From positions 4,154,001-4,218,000 of the forward strand of contig NZ_JAUSZD010000002.1 in the NCBI RefSeq assembly GCF_030817275.1: a stretch of DNA of 64,000 bases, read 5' to 3'. This DNA is from Paenibacillus sp. V4I7 (GTDB lineage: Bacteria > Bacillota > Bacilli > Paenibacillales > NBRC-103111). The notes under the pieces are model-generated. The model saw nothing but the letters and a program-made list of their open reading frames with translations. It was not told the DNA's origin and ran no database searches. Shown here one piece after another: positions 18,597 to 28,623 of this stretch (the stretch's first letter is position 1; each line of letters begins with the position of its first letter). The translations under genes and the position numbers were made by a program.

Positions 18597-20204
18597 TTAT
18601 TTAGTGCTTTCTACAGTGACTTTGAAGGCATCCAATTGTTTTTGTACTTCGGCCATCAGTTTATCAAAACCTGCTGTTTTCAGCTTCGCGCGGAATTCAT
18701 CCACCGCTTTGACAGGGTCACCCGCTTTGCCATAAAGAATCGCAGGTCCCATTTGTCCAACAACTTGCGTAACCGCAGTCAACTCGTTCGTCACAGGTCC
18801 CTTATCGAAAACAAACCGACCATATGGGTATGGCTTTTTAATTTTGTCATAGGAAGCATAAAGCGCCCCTTTACCAGACCAATCATTGCCATCAGGAATT
18901 TCATTCTTATCAATCCGTCCACCCCAGAAATTGGAGTAGAAATCATCTCTTTGCACATCATAGCCATCTGGACGGAAACGTTTGCCATCTTTGATGACGT
19001 ACTGTACGCCTTCCAAACCGTAATTCATCAAACGGTACACTTCCGGGTCTTGACGAATCAGCTCGTAGACCATCAGAGCGCGCTCCGGATGCTTGCTTTT
19101 CGCGCCAATGGAAGTACCGCCATGCGTGATCGACATAGACACGAGATTGTTGCGCGTGGCTGAGAATGGGAAGAATTGGAGATCTGAGCCCGGCTGCAGC
19201 TTATCCATTTTGATACGTTCACCCAGGAAGGTTTGCGTGTGATGCTGATCAACGCTTGACTTACCAGCCTCAAGCTCGGACCGGTTGTCGCCCTTATAGT
19301 TCAGCACATCCTCACGCCAGAAGCCTTTGTCACCCCAAGACTTCATGAGTTTAGCAAAATCCACGAAGGTATCATCGAGAATAGGGCTGTAGGCTTTATA
19401 CCTCTCATCATAGGATTTACCGTAGATCAGACCGAATAAACCTGTACTGACCGGAAGTTCAATCGCATCTGTGTAGGAATTGATGTAGCCACCAATATTA
19501 CCTGCAGCGGTACCATTCGCATCCCAAGGAACAACGCCTGGCTTCTTATCCTTGACCCCTTGGAAATAGGTCTCCATCATCTTAAAATCGGTAATTGGTG
19601 CCGTGATACCAAACTCCTTCGCCCAATCGCCACGATACAAGAAACCGTGATTAACCCACTGCGTGTAATGATCTTCAGGAATGAGCATGATCTGATTCTT
19701 GTACTTCGTCTCAGCCCAGTTCTCTGGCGGTACTTCCTTCCAAGTTAACGGCGCGTACACAGGAAGCAGCTTATCCAGCGGCATGAAAGCACCTTTTTGT
19801 GCATTCTGCCAAGTATCCAACCAATCTGTTGCAACCGTGATCAAGTCAACAGGTTCTCCTGAAGCTAGCAATAGATTATATTTGGTTTGCCAGTCGGCCC
19901 ATTCAACCCATTTAATTTCCAGTTTTGCATTTGCTTTTTGTTTCAAAATGCCGTTGAGCTTCTCCATCACCTTTTCAAATTGACCATTCTTCGGTTTATC
20001 CCCCAACATCACGTACGAAATCGTTTGGAACTCGGAGGTGTCAATTTTGCCGGATGGTGCTGCTGTCCCCGTTGCCGCAGCAGTCGCTGTCGCTTTATCC
20101 GTGGAGCTAGTTCCTGTACTGCTAGGTGTGGTGCACGCCGTCAAGCTTACAGCAAGCGTTGCTGCCAGAGCTACACTAAGCGCTTTCTTTTTTCTCTTGA
20201 ACAT
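18597..20204 (-). CDS. Large sugar-binding lipoprotein, LplA/YtcQ type (system 2)
   Basis: A 535-residue family 1 solute-binding lipoprotein. The signal peptide MFKRKKKALSVALAATLAVS runs into LTAC (Cys24). The long size, the EIKWVEWADWQTKYNLLLASGEPVDLI opening and the tail ending KLKTAGFDKLMAEVQKQ are typical of LplA-like proteins that pair with LplB/LplC permeases and often take up pectin- or hemicellulose-derived oligosaccharides. The start is placed at the ATG at 20202-20204, nine bases after GGGGAGG; two earlier ATGs overlap that ribosome site. It is the last gene of the operon 24980-18597. Confidence 0.93.
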   Translation of the reverse strand: MFKRKKKALSVALAATLAVSLTACTTPSSTGTSSTDKATATAAATGTAAPSGKIDTSEFQTISYVMLGDKPKNGQFEKVMEKLNGILKQKANAKLEIKWVEWADWQTKYNLLLASGEPVDLITVATDWLDTWQNAQKGAFMPLDKLLPVYAPLTWKEVPPENWAETKYKNQIMLIPEDHYTQWVNHGFLYRGDWAKEFGITAPITDFKMMETYFQGVKDKKPGVVPWDANGTAAGNIGGYINSYTDAIELPVSTGLFGLIYGKSYDERYKAYSPILDDTFVDFAKLMKSWGDKGFWREDVLNYKGDNRSELEAGKSSVDQHHTQTFLGERIKMDKLQPGSDLQFFPFSATRNNLVSMSITHGGTSIGAKSKHPERALMVYELIRQDPEVYRLMNYGLEGVQYVIKDGKRFRPDGYDVQRDDFYSNFWGGRIDKNEIPDGNDWSGKGALYASYDKIKKPYPYGRFVFDKGPVTNELTAVTQVVGQMGPAILYGKAGDPVKAVDEFRAKLKTAGFDKLMAEVQKQLDAFKVTVESTK

Positions 20205-20246
20205 ACGGATTTGCCTCCCCATAATCATTTTGGTATATGCTTTGCG

Positions 20247-21155
20247 TCAGCCTTTTACAGCACCAACGGTAATACCTTTGATGAAATATTTCTGCACCAT
20301 CGGATAAAAGAGAATGACCGGTCCCGTTGCGACTACGGCCGTAGCCATTTTCATGGACTCCAGCGGCATATCTCTAGGTTGTACATTGGAGGAGACCGAT
20401 GAGTTTTTGATAAAATCGGCACTTGTTACAACGTTATACAGGAACAATTGAAGCGGCCTATACTTTAAATCGGGTGATAGGAACAGCATCGCATTGTACC
20501 ATTCGTTCCAATACCCCAAAGCAATAAACAATCCAATGGTGGCCAAAGCCGGCGTCGTCATAGGCAGGATGAGCTTAGTGAAAATTTTGAAATCACCCGC
20601 CCCATCCATTTTGGCTGATTCCGTAATCGCATGCGGGATAGACGTAACGAAGCTTTTCATCATAATAATGAGAAAAGGGCTCATCAGTCCGGGAAGCAGG
20701 ACAGCCAAATAGTTATCCTTCAGGTGCAGCCACTGCGTCATGATTAAGTAAAAGGGGACAACCCCCCCCTGAAACAATGTTGTAAAGTAAATGAAGAAGG
20801 AGATCCGATTCCGATACGGAAAATCAGGACGCTGTAAGGAATAACCCGTCATAGCTACAATAAATAGCCCAATGGTTGTTCCAATCATCGTAATGCCCAG
20901 TGTAACCCCATAGGAGCCGATAATGAGTCCTGGGTTCTCGAACACAATTTTATAAGCAAACGTACTGAACTCCTTGGGCCATAAATTGTAGCCGTGTAAT
21001 GTGATCGATTTCTCTGCTGTGAACGACGTCCCAAGGACGAGAAGAAAAGGCAGCAAACAGAACAGAGCGAATAGACCAATAAAGAAGTAGCCGAATAGCC
21101 GAATGGCCACCGAGGAGAAATCAGTTCCCCTTTGACGTGCGATGACTTGCTCCAC
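20247..21155 (-). CDS. ABC importer permease, LplC/YtcP type (system 2)
   Basis: A 302-residue permease with six membrane segments and an EAA motif (ESAKMDGAGDFKIFTKLILPM). The C-terminus YPMVQKYFIKGITVGAVKG is characteristic of LplC/YtcP permeases. Translation starts at a GTG (21153-21155) with GGAGGG seven bases before it. It partners the LplB-type permease 48 bases upstream and the large binding lipoprotein downstream. The ATPase is not in the cluster. Confidence 0.94.
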   Translation of the reverse strand: MEQVIARQRGTDFSSVAIRLFGYFFIGLFALFCLLPFLLVLGTSFTAEKSITLHGYNLWPKEFSTFAYKIVFENPGLIIGSYGVTLGITMIGTTIGLFIVAMTGYSLQRPDFPYRNRISFFIYFTTLFQGGVVPFYLIMTQWLHLKDNYLAVLLPGLMSPFLIIMMKSFVTSIPHAITESAKMDGAGDFKIFTKLILPMTTPALATIGLFIALGYWNEWYNAMLFLSPDLKYRPLQLFLYNVVTSADFIKNSSVSSNVQPRDMPLESMKMATAVVATGPVILFYPMVQKYFIKGITVGAVKG

Positions 21156-21203
21156 TGGTTGTCCCTCCTATCTACCGATATTGATGAATCGTGCTTGTTT
21201 AAT

Positions 21204-22178
21204 TTAGAAAAGCGTGTTTTCAGGCGAAACTTTCTTAACCAGCCAGTTGGCTGTGATGACAATAAAGAAACCAAACACGGACTGATAAAGACTGACAGCG
21301 CTTCCTAGCGAAAAGTTAAAGTTGTTCATTAAGGAACGGAACACAAAGGTTTCAATAATATCTGTTGCATCAAAAAGAGCTGTATTATTGGCTCCAACTA
21401 AGTTGTAGAATAATCCAAAGTTCCCTCGGAGAATGCCGCCAAGTGAGAATAAAAGCAGGATAATGAAAGTCGGCTTCAGCCAAGGAAGTACAATATATCG
21501 AATTCGCTGCAGCGCATTCGCACCGTCAATTTCTGACGCTTCAACAATCTCCGAGTCCAGCCCCATAATAGCCGCGAAATAGACGATGGAACCGTACCCT
21601 GTCGACTGCCAAAGAAACGTAATGACGATGATAAAAGGCCAGATCGTTGGATTTGAGTACGTCTTAAGCGGCTCCCAACCGATCGATTTGAGAATCCCAT
21701 TGAGCAGTCCAAAGTCATAACTGAGAATGTTATAGGCAATCAGACCAACAAGTACAAAGGAGATGAAAAATGGCAGGAACATCAGTGATTGTGAAATCTT
21801 CTTAAACCACTTTTTACGAAGCTCGTTCAGCAAAATGGCAATACCAATCTGCAAGATGTTTCCAAATATAATAAAAGCTAAATTGTAAGCAATCGTATTA
21901 AACGTTAATTTCCAAAGTGCCCCAGAGGTCACTAGAAATTTGAAGTTGTCAAACCCAACGAACTCACTGCCGAAGATCCCCGCTGAGTAGTTATAATTAA
22001 TGAAAGCAAGGTAAAGCCCTGGCATTGGGAGATATGACATGACTGCGAAAAATAAAATCGCAGGAACACACATGAGAATTAACGTTCGATACGACCAAAA
22101 CCTACGCAGCGGGGTCACTCGCCTTTTGACGTGAGTAGCGGCCCCGTCCACTGTGCTTGATGAGATAGCAGTTTTCAT
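21204..22178 (-). CDS. ABC importer permease, LplB/YteP type (system 2)
   Basis: A 324-residue permease with six membrane segments and an EAA loop (EASEIDGANALQRIRYIVLPWLKP). The N-terminal cytoplasmic RRFWSYRTLILMCVPAILFF segment and MPGLYLAFINYNYS motif are typical of LplB proteins. The ATG follows GGAAGGAG. It starts 18 bases after the GH35 gene, showing that sugar import and hydrolysis are co-transcribed. Confidence 0.94.
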   Translation of the reverse strand: MKTAISSSTVDGAATHVKRRVTPLRRFWSYRTLILMCVPAILFFAVMSYLPMPGLYLAFINYNYSAGIFGSEFVGFDNFKFLVTSGALWKLTFNTIAYNLAFIIFGNILQIGIAILLNELRKKWFKKISQSLMFLPFFISFVLVGLIAYNILSYDFGLLNGILKSIGWEPLKTYSNPTIWPFIIVITFLWQSTGYGSIVYFAAIMGLDSEIVEASEIDGANALQRIRYIVLPWLKPTFIILLLFSLGGILRGNFGLFYNLVGANNTALFDATDIIETFVFRSLMNNFNFSLGSAVSLYQSVFGFFIVITANWLVKKVSPENTLF

Positions 22179-22196
22179 GCGCGCGCTCCTTCCAAA

Positions 22197-24980
22197 TTAA
22201 TTTTCGGCTACAGGTACAAAGCGCAGAGGCTCCAGCAATGCATCTTCAGAGGTCGCTACAGCCTCCAATAGGATGGCTATTTCATTGCCCGATTCGCCAC
22301 CCTGAAACCACGGTCCCGGTAAATAAAAGGATTCATCGCTTCCGCCACGGAATATAGGTCTATTGGCACCGCCTTGTGTCCACAAGCGGCCAACTAAGCG
22401 TCCGTTGAAGAATACGGTCAGCTTCATATGGCTGCCTTTGACATAAACCCTCCAGCCTAATCCTTGGTTATCATCATGGAAGTCACCGTACAGCCAAGAC
22501 AGGGTACCCGGTTTCAAGGAGATAGCTCCTTCTACGGGGAGAGCACCAACGTTTGACGATTTGGCATGCTGCAGTAAGCCATTCTCCTGACAAGAGGATA
22601 ATGTCCACTGTTTAGCGGCAGTTCCTTCGTAGAGACATATATTTCCGCTGTGTGAACCATACGTTTTATCCAGAAATACCGTTAACGTAGCCATATCTCC
22701 CGCAGTTACATAAGGCGTAAGATCAAGATACGGATTGAGCGGATTCAATTGTCCGAGTGCGTGCCCGTTCACATAAGCATAGGTGTGCGAGAAATTACCA
22801 GGTGTGTGAAGAATCCACGTATCCGCTTCTTTCCTCAGCTTTACTTGTTTGCGGTAGCATTGATGGGCGGGCTGTTCTGTGGAGAGCCACCCTCCAGCAC
22901 TCACAATCGGCCATTGTCGATCGTCATAGTCTGATGCTATGTAATCGTCCTTCTCTTCTCCGGATTGCATAACCTTGAATCGCCAGTTTTGGTTTATTTC
23001 CCCAACCGACGTTACCCCAACAATGCCCGTTAGCCCTTTCAGAGCATTTAAGTGCAAACCCGGCAAATTCGTATCATGGAAATTGGTATGTCCCCAGATC
23101 TCGACGCGAGTAACCAGATTTGGCTCTACGCGCGAGCCGGAAGGAATCGGAAGGTAGTGACTTCCTCCTCCAGGAGTTGCTGTACCTAAATACGTTTCAC
23201 CAGTATAAACGGAAACGACATCACTTGCCTGCTGAACGATAATGCCAAGACAGCTGTTCTCCAGCGGTAGTGATAATTGCGAGGTATACCAGGCAAAACC
23301 TCGGTAAACACCATGCTTCTCCAGATAATCGGCGGTATCACCGATCAATAAGCTTTCATCCGCAAGTGTATCCAAAGGATTCACTAAGCTTTGTGACCAG
23401 CTAAGTTCAACTTCGCAGCTTTCCGAGACTCGTTCTACCCAATCGCCAACATGCAGCTCGCCTTCATCATCCATATTTTCTAGCAGCAAAGCACGTGAAC
23501 GACTCATCCCGATCAATTCGATAACATGACCGCTTAGTAAGCGAATCCGAGCTGATCTCTCTTGCTCGCCCGATTGAAAGGATACCGTCACCTGGTCTTC
23601 GGTTTCGTGTACCGTCATCGTGCCAGCCTCCGTCTGCACCTCCGTGTTAAAGCAGAGACGAATTTCGCCTTCGCACTCCGTGTGAAACACGAATAGCGTG
23701 CGCTGCTCAAGCTGCTTCACCAGCAGCAGTTCTGCAGTTGCGTAGGCCAGTGTCCCTTCAGCGATCCCCCAGGTCTGCAAGGGCACTTGCACGGGAAGAA
23801 TTGGGCAGCGGCTTGCTTTGGCGACAAGTGTGGTATAACGGGGTATGACTTCTTCTGCCACGTGAAAGTAAGCGTCTTCATCTTGCTCGTTTACTTGGCA
23901 TAGGAAGAGCAGCTCGCCGCCTTGCTTTAGCGCTAACCGATAAGGGGAGACACTACTCATTGGCTCAGGCTTCGCTTCCGCGAAGGAAGCGCCATACGTT
24001 TGAATCACACGATGCAGCATTCTTCCTTCATAAGCTTCCTCTCGAATGTGTCCTTCCGGTGTTATCATGCCATGGAAATCATAGTCCGAGGTGAGAAACG
24101 AAAGTGGATTCCCCCAATTGTTAGCCGCATTGGTAAAGCCAAAATTCGTCCCTGAAGCCTGCAAGTAAGGACCGAGCAGCTTTACTCCTGCTGATAATAA
24201 TCTGCGAAGCAGGAAGTGCGAGCGATTCGTCTCCGTGACGAGTAAGGGCAGCCCGCGACGAGCCAACTCCTCTCTGTAGAAGAGCACCTTTTCTTCGAAA
24301 GCAGGGTCTTGGTCATTTGGATAGAAGTTACATGTGGGCACAACACCTTCAGCAAAACCAGAAGCCTCATACAAGCCGCCTTGTCCGGCACAAGCAATGA
24401 GCGGCACGGTTATCCCATGCTGCAGAGCTAAATCTCTTAGGGCCGAGATATACCCTTTGGGATCAGAGCAAGGATAGAAATCAAGCTCGTTGTCTAATTG
24501 GACAGCAATGATGGTGCCACCCTGACCCGTTTCATATTTCTTCAGGATGGGAAGAATCTGTTCATACCACCTGGCTACGTGCCGCAAGAAGGTAGGATCG
24601 TTATCCCTCAAGCGAAGATTTTCTTTCGCGAATAGATAAGCAGGGAGTGCTCCCCCATCCCATTCCGAGCAAATATACGGCCCTGGTCGCGCAATCACCC
24701 ACAGTCCTGCATCGGAAGCATCCTGTAGAAACTGAGCCGCATCCTTCTCTCCAGTAAAATCCCAAGTTCCCTCCACGGTCTCATGATGATTCCAAGGAAA
24801 GTACACATCAATCGCGTTATATCCAAAGGCTTTAACTTTAGTTAGTCTCTCTTTCCATAAACCGCGTGGTAATCGAAAATAAAATAAGGAGGCACAAAGT
24901 ATAATTTCTGATTTTCCATCTATCCGCAGTGCTTCTGACGATAAGTGAATCACTGCTTCTTCACTTTTTGATAAATACAA
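22197..24980 (-). CDS. Glycoside hydrolase family 35 (beta-galactosidase-like), TTG start
   Basis: A 927-residue GH35-type enzyme without a signal peptide, so it probably acts in the cytosol on imported oligosaccharides. The GH35 signature is present but divergent: ARPGPYICSEWDGGALPAYL (from about residue 97), acid/base Glu165 in VQLDNELDFY and nucleophile Glu250 in LLVTETNRSHF. The C-terminal half holds beta-sandwich domains (VKLRKEADTWILHTPGN, VYVKGSHMKLTVFFNGR). I choose the TTG at 24978-24980 because a perfect AAGGAGG lies seven bases before it. The in-frame ATG at 25005-25007 would put that ribosome site inside the coding region. First gene of the operon with system 2. The substrate may be a galactoside, but the divergence leaves this open. 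Confidence 0.88.
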   Translation of the reverse strand: MYLSKSEEAVIHLSSEALRIDGKSEIILCASLFYFRLPRGLWKERLTKVKAFGYNAIDVYFPWNHHETVEGTWDFTGEKDAAQFLQDASDAGLWVIARPGPYICSEWDGGALPAYLFAKENLRLRDNDPTFLRHVARWYEQILPILKKYETGQGGTIIAVQLDNELDFYPCSDPKGYISALRDLALQHGITVPLIACAGQGGLYEASGFAEGVVPTCNFYPNDQDPAFEEKVLFYREELARRGLPLLVTETNRSHFLLRRLLSAGVKLLGPYLQASGTNFGFTNAANNWGNPLSFLTSDYDFHGMITPEGHIREEAYEGRMLHRVIQTYGASFAEAKPEPMSSVSPYRLALKQGGELLFLCQVNEQDEDAYFHVAEEVIPRYTTLVAKASRCPILPVQVPLQTWGIAEGTLAYATAELLLVKQLEQRTLFVFHTECEGEIRLCFNTEVQTEAGTMTVHETEDQVTVSFQSGEQERSARIRLLSGHVIELIGMSRSRALLLENMDDEGELHVGDWVERVSESCEVELSWSQSLVNPLDTLADESLLIGDTADYLEKHGVYRGFAWYTSQLSLPLENSCLGIIVQQASDVVSVYTGETYLGTATPGGGSHYLPIPSGSRVEPNLVTRVEIWGHTNFHDTNLPGLHLNALKGLTGIVGVTSVGEINQNWRFKVMQSGEEKDDYIASDYDDRQWPIVSAGGWLSTEQPAHQCYRKQVKLRKEADTWILHTPGNFSHTYAYVNGHALGQLNPLNPYLDLTPYVTAGDMATLTVFLDKTYGSHSGNICLYEGTAAKQWTLSSCQENGLLQHAKSSNVGALPVEGAISLKPGTLSWLYGDFHDDNQGLGWRVYVKGSHMKLTVFFNGRLVGRLWTQGGANRPIFRGGSDESFYLPGPWFQGGESGNEIAILLEAVATSEDALLEPLRFVPVAEN

Positions 24981-25013
24981 TGGCTTACCTCCTTGATCTA
25001 CCCTCATTCATTT

Positions 25014-25029
25014 ATGAAACCCGTTTCAT
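25014..25029. promoter_or_regulatory. Candidate LacI-family operator
   Basis: ATGAAACCCGTTTCAT has perfect seven-base arms (ATGAAAC / GTTTCAT) around a CC centre, the classic shape of a LacI-family operator. It lies in the leader between the promoter and the TTG start of the GH35 gene, where a bound repressor would block transcription. The LacI gene at 17509-18522 is the obvious candidate partner. Confidence 0.72.
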
Positions 25030-25065
25030 CCGGTAGGGATGTTTGCTGCTGTTCTATATGAAGTT

Positions 25066-25093
25066 AGTATAAGCTGTTTTAAAAGCGCTTACA
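25066..25093 (-). promoter_or_regulatory. Promoter -10 box and cre-like site of the GH35 operon
   Basis: On the minus strand TATACT (25066-25071) is a good -10 box. The sequence where the -35 box should be is weak and is overlapped by TAAAAGCGCTTACA (plus strand, 25080-25093), which differs at one position from the TGAAAGCGCTTACA form of a CcpA catabolite-responsive element. Glucose repression on top of LacI control is inferred. Confidence 0.6.
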
Positions 25094-25253
25094 TTGAAAG
25101 AAACATCAAGATATATAACAAAACTACAAAGAAACAGCCTCACGCAAAACAAAAAAAGCTCCGAATTTTATCCAAATTCGCAGCCCTTTGCATTCTATAT
25201 AACACTGATTTCTTATATTATTCACAGAATTTACGATAATTTTTCTTTAATAA

Positions 25254-26792
25254 TTACTCATTGCGCCTAAACTCCTTAACCGTTTTCCCTTCCAGCTCTT
25301 TAAATACTTTGCAAAAGTAGGAAGTTTCCTGAAATCCTGTTTTCTCAGCGACTTCATATACTTTCCATGCAGGCTCTTGAAGCAGCTGTTTCGCCTTCTG
25401 TATCCGGCATCGATTCAGATATTCGACGATCCGCATCCCCGTCTCGCTTTTAAATAGATTGGATAGGTAATTCGCGCTCAAATGGAGAACATCTGCCAGC
25501 CTTGCCACCGTGATGTCTTCGGCATAGTGCTCTTCCATATAGGCGATTACTCCTTGGATTTCCTTCCGCATCATCGTGTGCTCAGCTTTATTCCCAACGA
25601 TTTGCTTATTCAAATTTAGAAATAGCGGCTTCACTTGCTGCAGAGGCTGATGGGCTTCTATCACCTGGCTAACCTGTTTATACTCATGTTCAAACTGATC
25701 TGAGAACTTGTTCCTCTCTATAGCCAATGTTTTCAGCTGCATCATTAACGCTGCCAGCACGCTGCGCAGCTCGGATATAGGCGGCTTCTTTTGGATGAGG
25801 CTTTGAAACCAAAGCTCAGTTTGCGTTTCAACATCAGTGAATAGGCCACTTTTCATCGCAGCAACAAGAGGCTGAATCGTGATTCCTGCCAGCGTTTCAA
25901 CCTTGTTATTACTTTGAAGAGACGTGTAAGCATAGAGTTGGTCCGTTCCTTCATAAACATATTGATCTAAGGCTGTTTCAGCTTGCTTATATAGCACAGC
26001 CCAATCCTTCAATCCGTACCCGATCGAGCTAATTCCCATTGTTGCAGAGCCGAGCTTCTTCATCCGGGTGTATAGCTGCGACGCTTGCCGGAGTGTCTCC
26101 TCCATACATTTGTGTTCACTCTTCTCCTGCGAAAAATAGATAATGACCGCGGTTCTCCGCTCTGAAATTGGTATAACCATGTTTGAGTATGCAGTCTGTT
26201 CTTCCTTAGAACCATCCGCCAAGACTTTAAAGCTAGCATCGATCACAACGACTGCCGTAGGACCTCCATGAATTGGGAAATGAACGGCGCTCGCTTGATC
26301 CTCGATATCCTCCGCTCGCTTTAACTCGCCTAGGAGAAGCTTACGCCCCAACAGGCAGCGCACCTCTTGAAAGCTGGCATCACGAATACTAGCTTGTTTT
26401 CTCCGCCTATGATCTTCCATAATCTTGCTATTCATTTGTTCTAATAGCTGTTGTAACGCATCAGGTTCAAGGTCATGTTTTAACAAATAATCCTCTGCCC
26501 CGAGCTTGAGGGCTTCCTTCACGAATCGGAAATCATCAAAAGAGCTGAGTGCCACAATTTTGATGGAAGCATCCTTTTGCTTAACCTGCTGGATAAGATC
26601 TATACCGTTCATCTCGGGCATCGAAATATCCGTGACAATAAGATCAACCTGCTGATGCTGCAGAAGATCGAGCGCATGCACGCCATTGAGTGCTTCACAT
26701 ACAATTTGGAAGCCATAATCTTCCCAACGAATGATCGTTTTAATCGCATACCGATATATCGCATTATCTTCAACGATCATGGCGTTCAACAT
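25254..26792 (-). CDS. Response regulator, YesN type (second pair)
   Basis: A 512-residue protein with a receiver domain (MLNAMIVEDNAIYRYA; Asp55 in VTDISMPEMNG; LLKHDLEPD) and a C-terminal AraC domain (ITVARLADVLHLSANYLSNLFKSE; VYEVAEKTGFQETSYFCKVFKEL). The start is the ATG at 26790-26792, with AAAGGAGG upstream inside the end of the kinase gene. The 23-base overlap suggests translational coupling. The target is probably the divergent-in-time but co-directional GH35 operon that begins 270 bases further on, or its own operon. Confidence 0.93.
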   Translation of the reverse strand: MLNAMIVEDNAIYRYAIKTIIRWEDYGFQIVCEALNGVHALDLLQHQQVDLIVTDISMPEMNGIDLIQQVKQKDASIKIVALSSFDDFRFVKEALKLGAEDYLLKHDLEPDALQQLLEQMNSKIMEDHRRRKQASIRDASFQEVRCLLGRKLLLGELKRAEDIEDQASAVHFPIHGGPTAVVVIDASFKVLADGSKEEQTAYSNMVIPISERRTAVIIYFSQEKSEHKCMEETLRQASQLYTRMKKLGSATMGISSIGYGLKDWAVLYKQAETALDQYVYEGTDQLYAYTSLQSNNKVETLAGITIQPLVAAMKSGLFTDVETQTELWFQSLIQKKPPISELRSVLAALMMQLKTLAIERNKFSDQFEHEYKQVSQVIEAHQPLQQVKPLFLNLNKQIVGNKAEHTMMRKEIQGVIAYMEEHYAEDITVARLADVLHLSANYLSNLFKSETGMRIVEYLNRCRIQKAKQLLQEPAWKVYEVAEKTGFQETSYFCKVFKELEGKTVKEFRRNE

Positions 26793-28605
26793 GCTCATTC
26801 CTCCTTTGCCGATGCGTTCTATGCGGAATTCGCACAATAGCTTTCGTACCTAATCCCGGTGCACTTTCGTAACTAAGGCCATATTTCTCCCCATAATACA
26901 GCTGAATGCGTTCATTCACATTGTGAATGCCTATACTCGTCACTCCTGGAACCGATTCTTTACGTGTTGCTGCGTTCAATAGATTATGCGCTTGTTCAGC
27001 TTCCATCCCTCTTCCGTTATCTTCGACAATGAGCAGGAGCTGCTTCTCTTCTATGCGTGCATAAAGGACAATTCGTCCATTCCCCTTGGACATTTCGATG
27101 CCGTGAAGAATCGCATTTTCGACAAGCGGCTGAAGAATGAAGTAAGGCACCTCGCTTTCCATCAACCATTCATCGACTTCATAGTCCATGTGAAAGGCAT
27201 CGCCATAACCAATTTTTTGAATATAAATATAGTTTTTTAATTGGTTAATCTCTTGCTCCAAGCTGTGGAATTCGCCAACACGTCGTACCGAGGATTTCAA
27301 TAATTCAATAACGGAAGTGACCATTCGCTCTATCTCGGGTTGACGGTTCATGCGAGCATACCATTTCACAGTACCTAACGTGTTATAAAGGAAATGAGGA
27401 TTAATCTGACTCATGAGGACAGTAAATTCAGCCTGTTGTTTGGCAATTTGCTCTTTATACACCGTGTTTATTAAATCGTTAATCCGAGACAGCATAAAAT
27501 TGAACCGTATAGACAAACTACCAATCTCATCCCGCCCCAGCGGAATAATTCGAACATCGAAATTGCCATCTTCGACTCGGCGCATCGTTTGCTCCAAGAT
27601 CTTGATATTTCGCGTCGTAGAATTTGAAAGTAATACGGCAATTCCGGTAGATATCAGAACGGCAAGCAGTGAAACGAGAGCGATCACAAAAACTAACACG
27701 CGTGTATTGGACAGAAGCTCAGACATCGGAATAAAACAAAGCACCCGCCAGCCCAGCGTAGATGTTCGTTCTTGGACGAATAAATGACTCCCTCCCGCAG
27801 CATGGTCGACAATTGCCATAGAGTCATCATTCTCCTTAAGCGTATAACTTAAGCTCCTTGAGATGAGATTGTCCATGCGAGGGGTTCCGCCACCAGCAAG
27901 CAGTTCGTTAAAAGGATTGAGAATCGCAACGTTATTTTGCTTAATGATGGAGCTATTGCTTCCCAGGGACAAGAAATAATCCGAATCGATACTGATGACA
28001 ATCGTGCCAAGACTACGATCTATTTGACTCAGATCAGTGAAATCCCTGATAAGGAACACTTCTTTTTGCATTCTCAGAGAAGGCGACCAGCTTGTACTTC
28101 GTTCATGATTTTTCAAATAATCAGAGGCATGGCTTGTCATCACGGTTACATCATCATGATTTAGTGTACGATCCAAGCCTTTTTTATTTTCCCACCAGTA
28201 CACCTGCCCCTTATGAGTTTGAATCATAATGGCATTCATATAGGGATTCCCATTTCCGTACTGAGCCAGCAAGAACTCCATTCGGCTGCGAAAAGCCGGA
28301 TAGTTGTCACCTGTCACTTGTTCACCTTGTTCAGCAGCAATTTGCCGAATATTACTGTCACTTAGGACGTAAACGGAGGAAGTGAATGCTTCCTTCGCTC
28401 TAATTTCAATATTGTCGGAAACTTGATGAATGACCTGCATCGAGAGGTCTCTTGTATTCGATTCAATGAATTTCGTAGAGGCATAGATGGCAACTCCACC
28501 AATCGCCGATGAAATGAACAAAATAAGAATCATATTAGATAGAAATATTTTCGTTCGGATGCGAAAGTCCTTGACCCGATTTAAGTTCCACGGGGTGGCT
28601 GTCAT
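26770..28605 (-). CDS. Sensor histidine kinase, YesM type (second pair)
   Basis: A 611-residue sensor with membrane helices near residues 20-45 and 290-315, an external Cache-like domain between them, a HAMP linker (EQTMRRVEDGNFDVRI), the motif MSQINPHFLYNTLG near residue 403, and an ATPase domain (FILQPLVENAILHG, EDNGRGM, IGIHNVNERIQLYYG). The ATG follows AAGGAG. The gene starts 18 bases after a sugar-binding lipoprotein gene and overlaps its regulator gene, forming a binding protein-kinase-regulator operon. The lipoprotein may present ligand to this kinase (inference). Confidence 0.94.
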   Translation of the reverse strand: MTATPWNLNRVKDFRIRTKIFLSNMILILFISSAIGGVAIYASTKFIESNTRDLSMQVIHQVSDNIEIRAKEAFTSSVYVLSDSNIRQIAAEQGEQVTGDNYPAFRSRMEFLLAQYGNGNPYMNAIMIQTHKGQVYWWENKKGLDRTLNHDDVTVMTSHASDYLKNHERSTSWSPSLRMQKEVFLIRDFTDLSQIDRSLGTIVISIDSDYFLSLGSNSSIIKQNNVAILNPFNELLAGGGTPRMDNLISRSLSYTLKENDDSMAIVDHAAGGSHLFVQERTSTLGWRVLCFIPMSELLSNTRVLVFVIALVSLLAVLISTGIAVLLSNSTTRNIKILEQTMRRVEDGNFDVRIIPLGRDEIGSLSIRFNFMLSRINDLINTVYKEQIAKQQAEFTVLMSQINPHFLYNTLGTVKWYARMNRQPEIERMVTSVIELLKSSVRRVGEFHSLEQEINQLKNYIYIQKIGYGDAFHMDYEVDEWLMESEVPYFILQPLVENAILHGIEMSKGNGRIVLYARIEEKQLLLIVEDNGRGMEAEQAHNLLNAATRKESVPGVTSIGIHNVNERIQLYYGEKYGLSYESAPGLGTKAIVRIPHRTHRQRRNEHVERHDR

Positions 28606-28623
28606 ACGCAGATCTCCTTGCTG

